DNA of 64,000 nt. Origin: Dryobates pubescens (lineage: Eukaryota; Chordata; Aves; Piciformes; Picidae). The position numbers and the translations under genes are program-made. The notes under the pieces were generated by a model, which was not told where the DNA came from, did not search any database, and worked only from the letters and a program-made list of their open reading frames with translations. This document shows, piece by piece, positions 1 through 11,900 of the stretch (positions within the stretch are counted from its first letter, which is position 1; each line of letters opens with the position of its first letter). The DNA lies in assembly GCF_014839835.1 (NCBI RefSeq), contig NC_071646.1:5146001-5210000 (forward strand), written 5' to 3'.

Positions 1-230
1 GAGGTTGTTTGACAGTGGCAGAGATGAGGCTGCAGAGCGCAGCCAAGTCAGACTGTAGCACCTGGTGATGCTCCTGCGTGCTCTGGGACACCCCATTGCC
101 TCCTGCAATAAAGGGGGAAAAAATAGGGGTGGGGGGTGGGCAGGATGAAGGCACTGCAATGAGCCTGGAGCACAAATTCCAGCTTCTCCAGTTGCCTAGG
201 GGCTCCTCGGAGGAAAAGATTGGCCTAAAA

Positions 231-484
231 ATCAGAGAATCATCAAGTTTGAAAGAAACCGTGAAGATCAGCCAGTCCAACTGTCAACCCAACACCATTC
301 AGGCCACTAAACCCTGTCCCGAAGTGCTATGCTCACACGTTTCCCGAATGCCTGAAGGGCTGGCGACTCCACCACCTCCCTGGGCAGCCTGTTCCAGTGC
401 CTGACCACTCTCGCAGCAAGGAAATCTTTCCTAATCGCCAACCTAAACTTCCCCTGGTGCAACTTCAGGCCATTTTCTCCCTTC
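231..484 (-). mobile_element. CR1 LINE 3' fragment
   Basis: The minus strand encodes the C-terminal CR1 ORF2 signature ([17 protein letters not shown]) followed by the usual CR1 3' tail, which ends here as the reverse complement of an AGAATCATC-type terminus. It is 5'-truncated, as most avian CR1 copies are. Confidence 0.85.
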
Positions 485-539
485 CTAAAGCGACCCCCCC
501 CCGACTGCACCCGAGTCCCCTAGGCAAACCCCAACCCCG

Positions 540-1740
540 AGGAGCCAGCAGCAAGGGCCGGGACACCCGCTCCGCCTCGCCGGGGACAGGCGGTAGCACC
601 TCACCGTAAACCACAAGGCCAAGGACACCCCCTCCCTCCCTCCCACCGCCCCGCAGCCCCCGGGGGCCTGCCGCTCGGCTCGGCCCGGGGGTGGGAAAGG
701 ACCATGGAGGGGCGGGCGGTCCCTGCCCGCCCTGGGGGGGAGCGAAGCTCGGCAGCCCCCTCCCCCGCCTGCCCGCCGGCTGCTGCCGCCTTTCCTCGCC
801 GCCCGGCCGGGCTACGCCGCCTCTGCCACCGCCGCTTCCATCTTGTGCGTGTGTCCCCTGCTCCCCCTCCTCCCCTTCCCTTCCCCTCCACACGGCACCG
901 GGAGCGGCGGGGGCGCTGGAGCGAGCGGGGCCCGGGGGAGGGAGGGAGGGGGGGGCGGGGGGGGGAGGTTGAGGGTGGTGGGGGGCGAAGCGGCACCCGG
1001 GCTGGAGCGGCAGCGGCGGGAGCGGCAGCGGCAGCGGCAACATGAGGAGGCGGCGCTGAAGAAGGCGGCGGTAGCCGGAGAGGACGGAGCCGACATCTTG
1101 TGCCCTCCCCTCCCGCCGCCGGCTGGGTGAGCCCGTCCGCCCCAGGGGGGAGGGGAGGGGGCGGCGGAAAGAGAGGATTTAAAGAGGAAAAAAAAAAAAA
1201 AAAAAAAAAAAGAGGGGAAAAAGAAATTAAAAAAAAAATCCCCCAAAAAAGAAGGCGGCGGCAACGGTGGAGACCGCCACGGCGGCGGCGGCGGCGCGCT
1301 GAGGCGGCCCAGGTAAAGCGCTGCGCGGGAGGCCGCGACACCCTTCCCTCAGGGGGTCTCTCCTCCCTCACACACCCCCGCGCCGGGGTCGCGGGAAGGT
1401 GACCGGGCGGGCGGGAAGGAGCCGAACGAGGCGGGTGCGCTACAGCCTACGGACCCCCGCTCCATCCCCGAGCGGCGAGAGCGGCCCCGCGACCCCTGGC
1501 CGAGAAACGGGCGGCGGCGGAGAGCTCCTGTAGAAGGGGAACGGGAAGCACCCTGTCAGCCCGGCCCCCCCCTTGCCGCCATCTTGGCTCCCCCTTCTTC
1601 GCAGCGTCGGCGGGCGCCCCGCCCACCTTCTCCCACCCTATTGGCCCAGGGGGGGCGAGCGCACCCCTCCTTAGGCTCGCGGCACCTTGCTTGGCTATTG
1701 GTGGTGGGGCTGCGATGGATGGCGGCGGTAGCCAATAGCC
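540..1740. promoter_or_regulatory. BRPF3: CpG island, BRPF3 promoter region
   Basis: A dense GC/CpG tract covers the start of BRPF3. It holds three CCAAT boxes (ATTGG at 1640 and 1697, CCAAT at 1732) and YY1-type CATCTTG motifs near 838, 1091 and 1578. No TATA box is evident. All three YY1 motifs read AAGATGG on the minus strand. That suggests divergent transcription as well as BRPF3 transcription. The exact start sites cannot be fixed from sequence. Confidence 0.75.
1000..1312 (+). other. BRPF3: BRPF3 probable non-coding exon 1
   Basis: A strong donor (CAG, then GTAAAG at 1313) lies inside the CpG island about 6.2 kb before the first coding exon, whose acceptor at 7562-7563 precedes only 18 nt of 5' UTR. 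An upstream untranslated exon is therefore required, and this is the best candidate. The 5' border is arbitrary. The exon would carry an A-run of about 23 (around 1189-1211) and a GGC-repeat stretch near 1281-1297. An alternative start further right cannot be excluded. Confidence 0.5.
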
Positions 1741-2038
1741 TCGTGGCAGTGCTACGCGCTCGGCCCGCCTGGGTCCCCGCTCTCCTTGGGGACTTGTGCC
1801 GCTCCTGGGGGCGGTGCGGGCCCGCCCGGGCAGAGCGGGGGGCTGAGGGCGGGCTCATCGCAGGCACCCTCCGCGTCGTCTTTTCCCACGGGGGTGGCTT
1901 TGTTTTTGCCCGGGTGTTTGCTGGGTCCTGACCTCGATCACTGGGTGCGTCTGGGGCTCCCTAGGGGGATCCCCTGGCCATAACTGCCCAGGAGCGCTCC
2001 AGAGAGAGCCCCCGGTTGGCGCCTGGCGCAGCTTATGG

Positions 2039-2836
2039 CATGTCATGGTTCCCTCAGAACATTGCTGCTGAGGTCAGACACTGCTCATGACATGTCCGTG
2101 TTCTCTCAGAGCATTGCTGCTGAGGTCAGACACAGCTCATGACATGTCCGTGTTCTCTCAGAGCATTGCTGCTGAGGTCGGACACAGCTCATGACATGTC
2201 CGTGTTCTCTCAGAGCATTGCTGCTGAGGTCGGACACAGCTCATGACATGTCCGTGTTCTCTCAGAGCATTGCTGCTGAGGTCAGACACAGCTCATGACA
2301 TGTCCGTGTTCTCTCAGAGCATTGCTGCTGAGGTCGGACACAGCTCATGACATGTCCGTGTTCTCTCAGAGCACTGCTGAGGTCAGACACAGCTCATGAC
2401 ATGTCCGTGTTCTCTCAGAGCATTGCTGCTGAGGTCAGACACAGCTCATGACATGTCCGTGTTCTCTCAGAGCACTGCTGAGGTCAGACACAGCTCATGA
2501 CATGTCAGTGTTCTCTCAGAGCATTGCTGAGGTCAGACACAGCTCATGACATGTCTGTGTTCTCTCAGAGCATTGCTGCTGAGGTCGGACACAGCTCATG
2601 ACATGTCCGTGTTCTCTCAGAGCACTGCTGAGGTCAGACACAGCTCATGACATGTCCGTGTTCTCTCAGAGCACTGCTGAGGTCGGACACAGCTCATGAC
2701 ATGTCCGTGTTCTCTCAGAGCATTGCTGCTGAGGTCAGACACAGCTCATGACATGTCCGTGTTCTCTCAGAGCACTGCTGAGGTCGGACACAGCTCATGA
2801 CATGTCTGTGTTCTCTCAGAGCACTGCTGAGGCCAG
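2039..2836. repeat. 52-bp minisatellite, about 16 copies
   Basis: Tandem copies of a 52-bp unit lie in BRPF3 intron 1. Some units are 49 bp because a GCT triplet in the GCTGCTGAGG part is missing. Each unit carries the palindrome GACATGTC and the phrase GTGTTCTCTCAGAGCA. Divergence between units is low (one to three substitutions), so the array looks recently homogenised. The first unit (about 2039-2090) and the last are the most diverged. Confidence 0.95.
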
Positions 2837-2839
2837 ACT

Positions 2840-5800
2840 TCACCTTAAATACTGTCTGCAGCTCAACGTAGTGTCTCACACCCAGTCCTTGCAGCCTGGT
2901 GCATCGCTCATCAGCTGGACTTGGTTGCCTGGGGGTTGATAAGAAACTTGTGTGCCATGCTCTGCAGGGCATCTGCTGAGTGCTCTTCATTGTAGGCATC
3001 GGTGTGGGCATGAGGAGCACAGACCCTTGGCAGGTGTTTGTGGGGAATATAGGTTTGTGGCAAGCATGGATGTGGCTGGAATATGGAGGGACAAGGTAGC
3101 AGGACCGTCAGCCGGCATTCTAGTTGGCCAAGAAAGGGGAGAAGGAAGCTGTGACTGTCCCAGGCTGTTTCTTTCCTCGGGGATCTGTTGCTTTGGTTTT
3201 ATGGACACATTTCTTGAATAGCTACATGAGTGTCTGTTCCCCAAGGTGCGGGGAGGGGTTTGAAATCACAGCAAACAGCAACAAGTAGCCTATAGCTGTG
3301 TGGGTGCCAGTGTGGGATGGCACTGAGGAGGAGCATCTCCAGACCTTGTGTTTGACTTGGTGTCCTGATGAGTCTTTGGTGACACTGAACCCCAAACTTT
3401 TTACCTGTAGCCACTGCCAGTAATCATGGGGCACTGGAGTGGAACCAGAGCAAAGCTGTTCTGATCTGCTGCTGCCCACCAAGATCCAGATGGCCGTGTC
3501 CTTGCTCCAGATCACTGAAGATCTGTATCACCAAGGAACCTAGCTCTTCACCGTGATCTCCAAACGGTGCTGGAAAGGGCCAGGAAACTCCCCCAGCAGC
3601 ACTGCCTTGAGCTCCTTCTTTGCAGGTCAGCAGAGACCTGGCACTGGATAGAAAATCCTTGATGGTTCAGTGAGGGAAGGCTGGAAAGAAGGACTGGCAC
3701 AGGAGGGGAGGCTGAGGTCTGCAGTGTGAGAGGGTCCTCCAGCCCTTGCAGATGGCCAATACAGTATTGCTTGGGGGCATGTCATTTAGCCCTTGTGCTG
3801 GATTTCCCAGGCTCTGTGTATCACAGGGGCCTGCACTCTGATGCTGTTCCATGTGAGGATATCTTCAGGTTCTTTTTGGTGGAGCTGTCAACCCCTTACA
3901 AGAAATGTAAGTCTCCTGGTTGAGTTGCTTCCTCTTGGTCACCTTTTACAGCCCCTCAGGTGTCTTTGGTCCACAGGTATGAAAGATGCTGCTCAGAAGA
4001 ACTGAACTTCTCCTGAGTCAGCTTCTGGAGTAGAAATCAGTTGATCCCTGCTGGCTTTGTGTCTTGTAGCCAGGCTGTTTGCTCGGTTGTGCTCTCTAGG
4101 AACCTCACCCAGTGCTCCTGGCTCAATCCCCGACGGAAATGGACGATGGGAGGGTTTTGGAAAGCCTTGAGCACACTGTGGCTGTGGGACAAGCGTTTGA
4201 ACTTTCTGCTTTCACATCAGCAGCCTTTGCCCGCGGTGGGTCAGAGTCAGCATGGGCCGCAGTATCACTTAACCCTTCCAAAGCCAGGTCTGCTCAGCGT
4301 TTCAGCACGCACAGGGGCTGTTTGCAGAGGGATTCTGGTTTATCCCTGGCTGGGTGGATGTTTTCAAGTGTGCCAGGAAGATCAAAACAATCCTAGATTA
4401 CTGCTTAGAAGCTTTTTGTTGTTGCAGACAAGGTCAGAGCGTTCAGCTCGGTGTCCATTTCAAGGTATTTTGGAGGTGGGTAGCTGTGTCTCTCTCAATT
4501 TCCAGGTGCATTTCTTACCCCAGGCGCTCGGCTCTCCTTGGCAGCAGTTTCTGTGCTGTTTCAGGTGATTTCCTGAAGCACTAAGTCATTGTGTGTTCCG
4601 CAGATGGTTTGTGGCAGTTGGTTGCTGTGGTGGAAACCCATTTTGGGTGATTCCTTTAGACAACCTACTGATTGTTTCACTAAGGCAACAGGAATGCTAT
4701 CCCCTTGGCTTTCCCTTCAGCAGGTGAAATAAATAACCCTTGGGGTGCTTGCTTCCCTGCAATTCCTCATCCTTCAGCACTCCCAGCTTCATTTTTCTTG
4801 AGCACAATATTAATTGAGTGTGCTCAGCTCATGCTGATTACTTTATCCTCCAAAATCTTTTCTGCTTATATATCTTTTCTCCTCTGTTACCTTCTCTGCC
4901 CACAGCCCACCTGAATTGTAAGAGGTTTTCTAGTTTGTTTGAAGACCAAGTTGCTTTGAGATCTTCATTTTAAAATTCCTTCTTTTTTTCTTTGCCTACT
5001 GAATGAAGCTCAGCAACTGAGTCTCTGCAGTCTGCTGATCAAGTGGCTAATTAGAGCTTTAAGGCAAAGGTCTTCAAATTGGTCACACCTGAGAGGAAAT
5101 TGTGGCCTGAAATGAAGTTGTGCCCTGCAGGCTCCATCATTGTGGGATGGAACTGGCACCTGCAGCTGATTTCTGTGGATGCAAAGGAGGGTTTGGAAGC
5201 TTCCCAAAGCTTGTTCTGATTCTTAGGACACAGGTTGTGTTGTGGCTTAGCCTTGTGGCTCACAAAGATGGTACTTTGAGCTGAAACTTGTTGCTCCTGG
5301 AGTTTGGGACATCCTTCTGGGAAAAACTTGGGTCTTCTTGTGGGGCCTGTGAGGTGCTGCTTGCTCTGACTTGCAGGACTGAAGATCTGTGGAGCTGTGT
5401 CCTTCCCAGAGCAGAAATAACACAACAGCCAAGTACAAATTGTGGGTTTGTAGTGGGTTTTCTTGTCTGTGGGTGCCACACAGATGGGCTGAAAGCGTGA
5501 GCTGCTCTAAACAAGGGTGAGGTGCTTGCTCAGGCCTCTGTGTAGTGACAGATAAGCCCTGGGCTGCCTTCTCATGGAGATTTTACATTTGCTTTTCTTT
5601 GTCTCCTCTCCAGCTTGTCACAGCCTCAGCCCATTCCTTCCCACAACTCACGTTCCCATCTGACACTGGCCTTCTCACTTGCATTACTCACTTGGCCTCC
5701 TCTGCTTTCCCTCTTCGCTGCCTCCCTCCTTCGCCCTCAGATGCCAGGCTGCTGCTGCCTGTCTCCGTCCTCCCCGAGCTCATCACACCAGTTCCAGCCT

Positions 5801-6130
5801 TCTGCTCTGCTGCCCCTAGATGGGCACCTCCTTAATGTCAGGGGCTGGCTTTCAAATCATTATCTGTGCTGCTGATTAGCAGTTTGTGAGGGCAGAGCTG
5901 GCTTGGGCTCTTCATTAAGGCTCTGAGCAAATACCTTTTCAGGCTAGAAGCTGCCCTGCTGCTTTTCTTCTCATACCCCTGTGGACCCTCAATGCAGAAC
6001 CAGCTTAGGTGCCTGAACACGGATTGTGGCTTCAGAGGAGCTAATACTGAGCTTGTAAGTGCACCCTAGAGCCCTGCAGCTTGTTCCCATGCTCATTCCC
6101 CTTTGCTTCCTCATGGATCCCACCGAGGAG
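2840..6130. other. BRPF3 intron 1, unique sequence
   Basis: No coding exon, RNA gene or recognisable repeat is seen. The open frames here are short and lack splice context or family similarity. A T-rich patch at about 4975-4995 is the only low-complexity feature. Confidence 0.6.
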
Positions 6131-6134
6131 CAGA

Positions 6135-6595
6135 AGGGGTAGATGTTTCATGTCCAGTTCTGGGCTTTGCAGTTCAAGAGGGTCAGGGATAAACCAGAGA
6201 GTATCTAATGGAGGCTATGAGGATGATGAAGGGACTGGAACATCTGTTGAGGACAGGCTGAGAGCCCTGGGGCTGTTTTAGTCTGGAGAAGAGCAGCCTG
6301 AGAGGGGATCCCCTTCAGGTGGGGATCAAGAAGAAGGGCCCAGGCTCTTTCCAGTGGTACCTCGTGACAGGACAAGGGGCACAAACTGGAACCCAGGCGG
6401 TTCCACCTGCGCAGGAGGAGAAACTCTTTTGGTGTGAGGGTGCTGGAGCCCTGCAGTAGGCTTCCCAGAGAGGTTGTGGAGTCTCTAGAGACTTTCAAGA
6501 CCTATCTGGACATGTCCTTGGTGATCCTGCTTTGACAGAGTGGTTGCACTCAGTGATCTTTGGGGAGCCCTTCCAAGCCCTACCATTCAGCAGCC
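6135..6595 (+). mobile_element. CR1 LINE 3' fragment
   Basis: It has the CR1 order of motifs: GTCCAGTTCTGGG, GAGGACAGGCTGAGAGCC, CTGGAGAAGAGCAGCC, GGAACCCAGG, GAGAGGTTGTGGAGTCTC, then the 3' tail ending near CCTACCATTC. It is diverged with several indels, so an older copy, in BRPF3 intron 1. Confidence 0.85.
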
Positions 6596-7139
6596 ACTAC
6601 ATTGCTCTGTTCATCCTCTGCTTCTCTTTGGGATTTTGTGGCCTGGTTTGGATGTTGGGAAGGACAGGGTGTGCTCAATGCACGCTGTCTGGAGAGGGGT
6701 GTAAGGAAAAGCTGCATCTGTGAGAGAAAGACAAGCATAGCTTGGAGGATGATTTTCCATCACTCTGTTTGCATCTGCAGTGTGGGAGAGGAAGATGTGG
6801 TGGTGGCAGCCCTGGGGTGGGAAACTTGGAGGAGCTTATGTAGAACTGACAAAAAAAATGGGAACTACATTGAGAGGACAGGGGAGGTGCTTTCCTGTCT
6901 GCCTGGGAAACGTCCAGCACGTTTGGTGGGCTGTTTGGGATACAGAAGAAAAGCCACAGGTGAAAGAACTCATGTGCAGTTTGTGTGTGAACGGTGCCAG
7001 CAGATGTGAAAAGTGCTGTTTGAATTTTGGGGGAACTTGGTGGTTTACTTAAGATTAATTTGAGCTCTTCTCATCTGGTGGTTTGGGGGTGTCCGCACAT
7101 CTTCTGACATGCAAACAGAGAAGGCTGGAGGGTGCTCTG

Positions 7140-7413
7140 CTAGCATATTGTGAGATGGGCTTGATAGAACCTCGTGCCAGGGGAGGTTTAGGTTGGGAGA
7201 TCAAGAACAATTTCTTTGCTACAAGAGTGGTCAGGGATTGGAACAGGCTGCCCAGGAAGGTGGTGGAGTCCCCATCCCTGGAGGGGTTCAAGCAAGATGT
7301 GGCCAGGGCACTTGGGGCCATGGTTTAGTGGCCATGGTGGTGCTGGGTTGCTGGTTGGACTGGATGATCTCAGAGATCTTCTCCAACCTAAACAACTCTA
7401 TGATTCTATGATC
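7140..7413 (+). mobile_element. CR1 LINE 3' fragment next to coding exon 2
   Basis: It encodes the CR1 tail motif ATRVVRDWNRLPRKVVESP and ends in the typical GGTTGGACTGGATGATCT tail with repeated TCTATGAT octamers at 7399-7412. The end lies only about 150 bp before the BRPF3 first coding exon, so it abuts the branch-point region. Confidence 0.9.
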
Positions 7414-7563
7414 GTGGAAGTTGAGGAGGCCTCAGCAAGCCTGCAGTTGCTGGAGTCTCCAGTGGAAACACTGCTGTGTTGCAGCACCGAGTGAGTTCCT
7501 GAATCGTGGCTGCTCCTCGCTGGTGTCCGTGGCTGACGCTGCCTCTGCCCTGCTCTGTTGCAG

Positions 7564-8966
7564 GGTCCCTGGGCCGCAGCGATGAGGAAGCCTCGGCGGA
7601 GGTCCCGGCAGGCCTTGGAGGGCAGACGCTGTCCCTCGCCCTACAGCCTCAAGTGCTCCCCCACTCGGGAGACGCTGACCTACGCCCAGGCCCAGCGCAT
7701 CGTGGAGGTGGACATCGATGGACGGCTGCACCGCATCAGCATCTACGACCCCCTGAAAATCATCACCGAGGATGAGCTGACAGCCCAGGACATCACAGAG
7801 TGCAACAGCAACAAGGAGAACAGCGAGCAGCCCCTCTTCCCTTCCAAATCTAAGAAAACACCTTCCAAAGGCAAGAAGAAGGAGTCCTGCTCCAAACGTG
7901 CACCAGGGATATCCTTACACCTACCCCAACCCAAGTTCCGCCTGGTGGACTCCTTCAGCCAGCCAGAAGCTGCTCCGCTCCCTGCCGCCTACTACCGGTA
8001 CATCGAGAAGCCTCCTGAGGACCTCGACGTTGAGGTGGAGTATGACATGGATGAAGAGGACCTGGCATGGCTGGAAATGGTCAACGAGAAGAGAAGGGAC
8101 GATGGTTACGGGACGGTTTCTGCAGACACCTTTGAGCTGCTGGTGGATCGGTTGGAGAAGGAGTCATACCTGGAGAGCCGCAACAGCGGCGCTCAGCAGT
8201 CCCTGATCGACGAGGACGCCTTCTGCTGCGTCTGCATGGATGATGAGTGCCACAACAGCAACGTCATCCTCTTCTGTGACATCTGCAACCTGGCTGTGCA
8301 CCAGGAGTGCTACGGCGTGCCCTACATCCCTGAGGGGCAGTGGCTTTGCCGCTGCTGCTTGCAGTCCCCTTCTCGCCCTGTGGATTGTGTCCTTTGCCCA
8401 AACAAAGGTGGAGCCTTCAAGCAGACCAGCGACGGCCGCTGGGCTCACGTGGTTTGTGCCATCTGGATCCCGGAGGTCTGCTTCGCAAACACTGTGTTCC
8501 TGGAGCCCATTGAAGGGATAAATAACATCCCCCCAGCTCGGTGGAAGCTCACGTGCTACATCTGCAAGCAGAAGGGCATGGGAGCTGCTATCCAGTGCCA
8601 CAAGGTGAACTGTTACACTGCCTTCCATGTCACCTGTGCCCAGAGGGCTGGGCTCTTCATGAAGATTGAACCCATGAGGGAGACCAGCATCAACGGCACC
8701 ACGTTCACCGTGCGCAAGACTGCCTACTGTGGCAGTCATTCCCCACCCGGCACGGTGAGGAAAGGCTCTTCAGCTGCTGGTGCTGAGGGGCAGGTGGCCA
8801 CTGTGAAAGAGGAGAGAGAAGAGGAAGCAATTTCTTGCCCTCCCAAAGGATCTCTGAAAAAGAACCAGGTGAAGTTGAAGCAGAAGATCAAAAAGGAGCC
8901 CGGTGATGTGACCAGTGGGCGTTCCTCTGTGCCCATGGTGACAGTCACACAAATCCCCTCTTACAG
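7564..8966 (+). CDS. BRPF3: BRPF3 exon 2 (first coding exon)
   Basis: The acceptor TGTTGCAG ends at 7563, there are 18 nt of 5' UTR, and the ATG is at 7582. The donor is ACAG, then GTGAGT at 8967. It encodes residues 1-461 plus two bases, including both PHD fingers and the zinc knuckle. The large single first coding exon is typical of BRPF genes. Confidence 0.95.
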
Positions 8967-11900
8967 GTGAGTTGTGCAGGCTTGGGGCAGGAGCTGGACA
9001 GGGTCTGTTTTGAGGGCTCAGTCCCTCTTGTTGTTGGCCTTGGAAACTGAAGAGTCAAGGCCCAATGATAGCTGCATTCAGAGTGCTCTGCAGCATCACT
9101 CTCAGGGTTCTTCCACAGGAGCATCGCTGGCCCCCTCTGCTTTCCCTGCCCTGCTGAGCAGCCATCCCAGACTGCTGCGTGGTCCCCACCAGCAATCACC
9201 CATCTACCACCTGAGTTCACACAGATGGCTCTGAAGGTGTTTTTAGAACACTTCAGGCCTTCCAGCTTGGCAGGCAGATGGGGGTAATCCTGCTATTCTT
9301 TTTTTTTTTTTAATTAATCTCCTCATTTCTTAATTCCTCCTTTAATTACAGAGCATGGCAGACCTGTCAGTGCTGCAAGCAGCTTTGAATTTGGCAGTGG
9401 ATTATTTTTCTCCCAGCTCTTCCTCATCAGAACTAGGTAGTGCTGAATCTTTGGTGCCTCAGGAAGTGTGGTGATGTCACTGGGATTTGAAGAGATAAGC
9501 TTTGGAAAAGTACTGATAAGGCACAGTGTATAATCTAAGACATGGTTTGAAAAGGTTAGAACAGATGATGCATTACTCTCAGACTCCTGTCAAGTTAGTA
9601 TCCCAGGCTCCAGCTTAATAACATCAGACTTAAGTGACCCCCAGGAAAGTTCTTGACACTGAAAGTAGTTTTGAAATCAAGGCTGGGAGCTGAATTGGTG
9701 GTTGAGCACAATGACCATGCTGTGGCAAGTGCCTGGGGAGAAGCTCCAGCCAAGCTGCTGTTAACCTAGGGAGGCACATATGGCTTCATGGGGGGCAGAC
9801 CCCAGGCTGTGCCAGCTGCATGTGTGGCTCAGAGCGTTGACACACCACCACAAAGCTTCATTAGAGCAGTCAGACAATGGAATCATCTCCCAGGGGGAGC
9901 AGTGCATTCTCCTACACTTCTCAGTTGTAAGACTCAGCTTGAGAGGATGCTGGGCCAGCTCATTTCAACTGCAGCATCCCCTAGAAAGGTTGGACCAGGT
10001 GATCCTTGGGGTCCCTTCCAAGCTGGCATTCTGTGACTGTGAACCCTGATGGTATCACCAGGGTCTGCAGAGTCAGGATTTGCAGTTGGCTCCATGACAT
10101 CTTTCTGCTTCCTTCAGGCTGAACAAAATCTGCAGTGGCCTCTCCCTGCAGAGGAAGAACCAGTTCATGCAGAGGCTCCACAACTACTGGCTGCTGAAGC
10201 GGCAGGCACGGAACGGGGTGCCCCTGATCCGGCGCCTGCACTCCCACCTCCAGTCCCAGAGGAATGCTGAGCAGGTACTTGGGCCCCAGCTGAACCTCTC
10301 TGGGAGAATGGAGAGCTTGCATTCCAGGAGGAGATGTGCTTGATGCATGGCTGGGAAGGGGAGTGAGGGTTTAAGGATCAGTGAGTGACCTGCTCAAAGT
10401 CTCTTTTGGTCTCCCTTTGGTGTGCTGAGTCCTGAAGAGCTGAGTCAGAGGGATGTCCCTTGTGTCACTGGAACTGCTGTTGAGGGACCAGCAAGTTAAG
10501 AGTTTGTCCCCTGAGTCAGGAGTGTGCAATGATGTGATGGGCCTTTGGTGAGCTGATCTTTTGGATGAATCATAAAACCACGCTCCTTACAAGTGATTAG
10601 AGGTCCCCTCCTCAAAAAATGGGTGTTAGCTCCAGAGTCCTGCCCACATTCCAGTTTGGGTCATTCTTCCTGCAGCTTCTTCAACTCCTGACCCTCCCAT
10701 GCACATTCATATGGAAGTTTAGACATAACCATCAGCTCTGCACTCCTTTGCCTCCTCCTCTGAGCTGGTGTCCAGAGTCATTTGATCTCAGTGCTATTAG
10801 GGAGCCCTGCTTTGGGACAAGAAGTAGTTGATGAAGTAATGAAGCAGTTTGACTCTACCCTCTACTGCAGGTTATCAGGAGGTGCTGTGCACCTTGTGCT
10901 CATGGCTTGTACCTGCACTTGGAGGAGTTTCTAGGCTTTTGGTTTGCATGAGGCCTGCTCTGTGTGATCAGTAGAACAACTGCTTACTTCCCATTCCCCA
11001 GCCTGGAGCTTGGAGAGGTTCAGCATTTCCTTGGTGTCTTAAGTTGGCAATTTACCAGAAGTAACTTCTTAAAGCCAAACATCCAATAAATAAAAACCAC
11101 TGGGGGCCTGTGGAGCAGTTGCCCTCTCTTGTCATTCATGTGGGAATGTTTGCTCTTCAGTTGTACCCTCAAACCCATGTAAAAAGCTGCAGATTCAGGA
11201 GAGGCAGGATTTGCTTTACAAAGCCACTGAACTGTGCCTTGGAAGGTGTGGGCTCATCTCTCAGCGTTGGCTGCTCCTTTGTGTTTTGGCAAATCTCTTT
11301 CCAGGGCTCTGTTTCTTGTTGGGTATAAAGAGGACAGGAATAGCTCTTCTCTGCTGTGCTGTTCCCTTTGTACTGCAGGCTCTTTGGGCTGCCTCTTTGG
11401 TGCACAGCAGCCAACAGAAGAATTTTCCAGCCTCTGTAATGAACCTGGATATGAAAGCAGGGAGGGTATAAATGAGCACATGCTGAAGTGAGCTCCCAGA
11501 GTGTGGGATTTAGCTTCACAGAAAGGGTGGAATCCAGTAAGGCTGACATTAGGGTTGTCAGACAGCTAAGTGTTGGGGAACAGGCTGGACAAGAGGCAAG
11601 GAGACAGGAGGAAGGCACTTCATACCTAGAAAGAGGAGGAAAGGCAGTTCTTGTTTTATCTCACCCCACTGCTCTACCTTGCAGAAGGAACAGGATGAGA
11701 AGACCAGTGCAGTGAAGGAGGAGCTGAAGTACTGGCAGAAGCTGCGGCACGACCTGGAGCGGGCACGGCTGCTGGTCGAGCTGATCCGCAAGAGGGAGAA
11801 GCTCAAACGGGAGCAGGTGAGTTCAGCTCTGCCTGTCAGGTTGCTGCCTCCAGCTTTGTTCTCATGCAAGAATTGTAGAGTTGTTTTGGTTGGGAAAGAC

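Noticed and set aside
465-1402. Long proline/arginine/alanine-rich open frames on both strands
   Set aside because: They are produced by the CpG island and homopolymer runs, overlap one another in several frames and resemble no protein.
2039-2836. CRISPR-like array of regular repeats
   Set aside because: The units are continuous tandem copies without unique spacers and lie in an avian intron.
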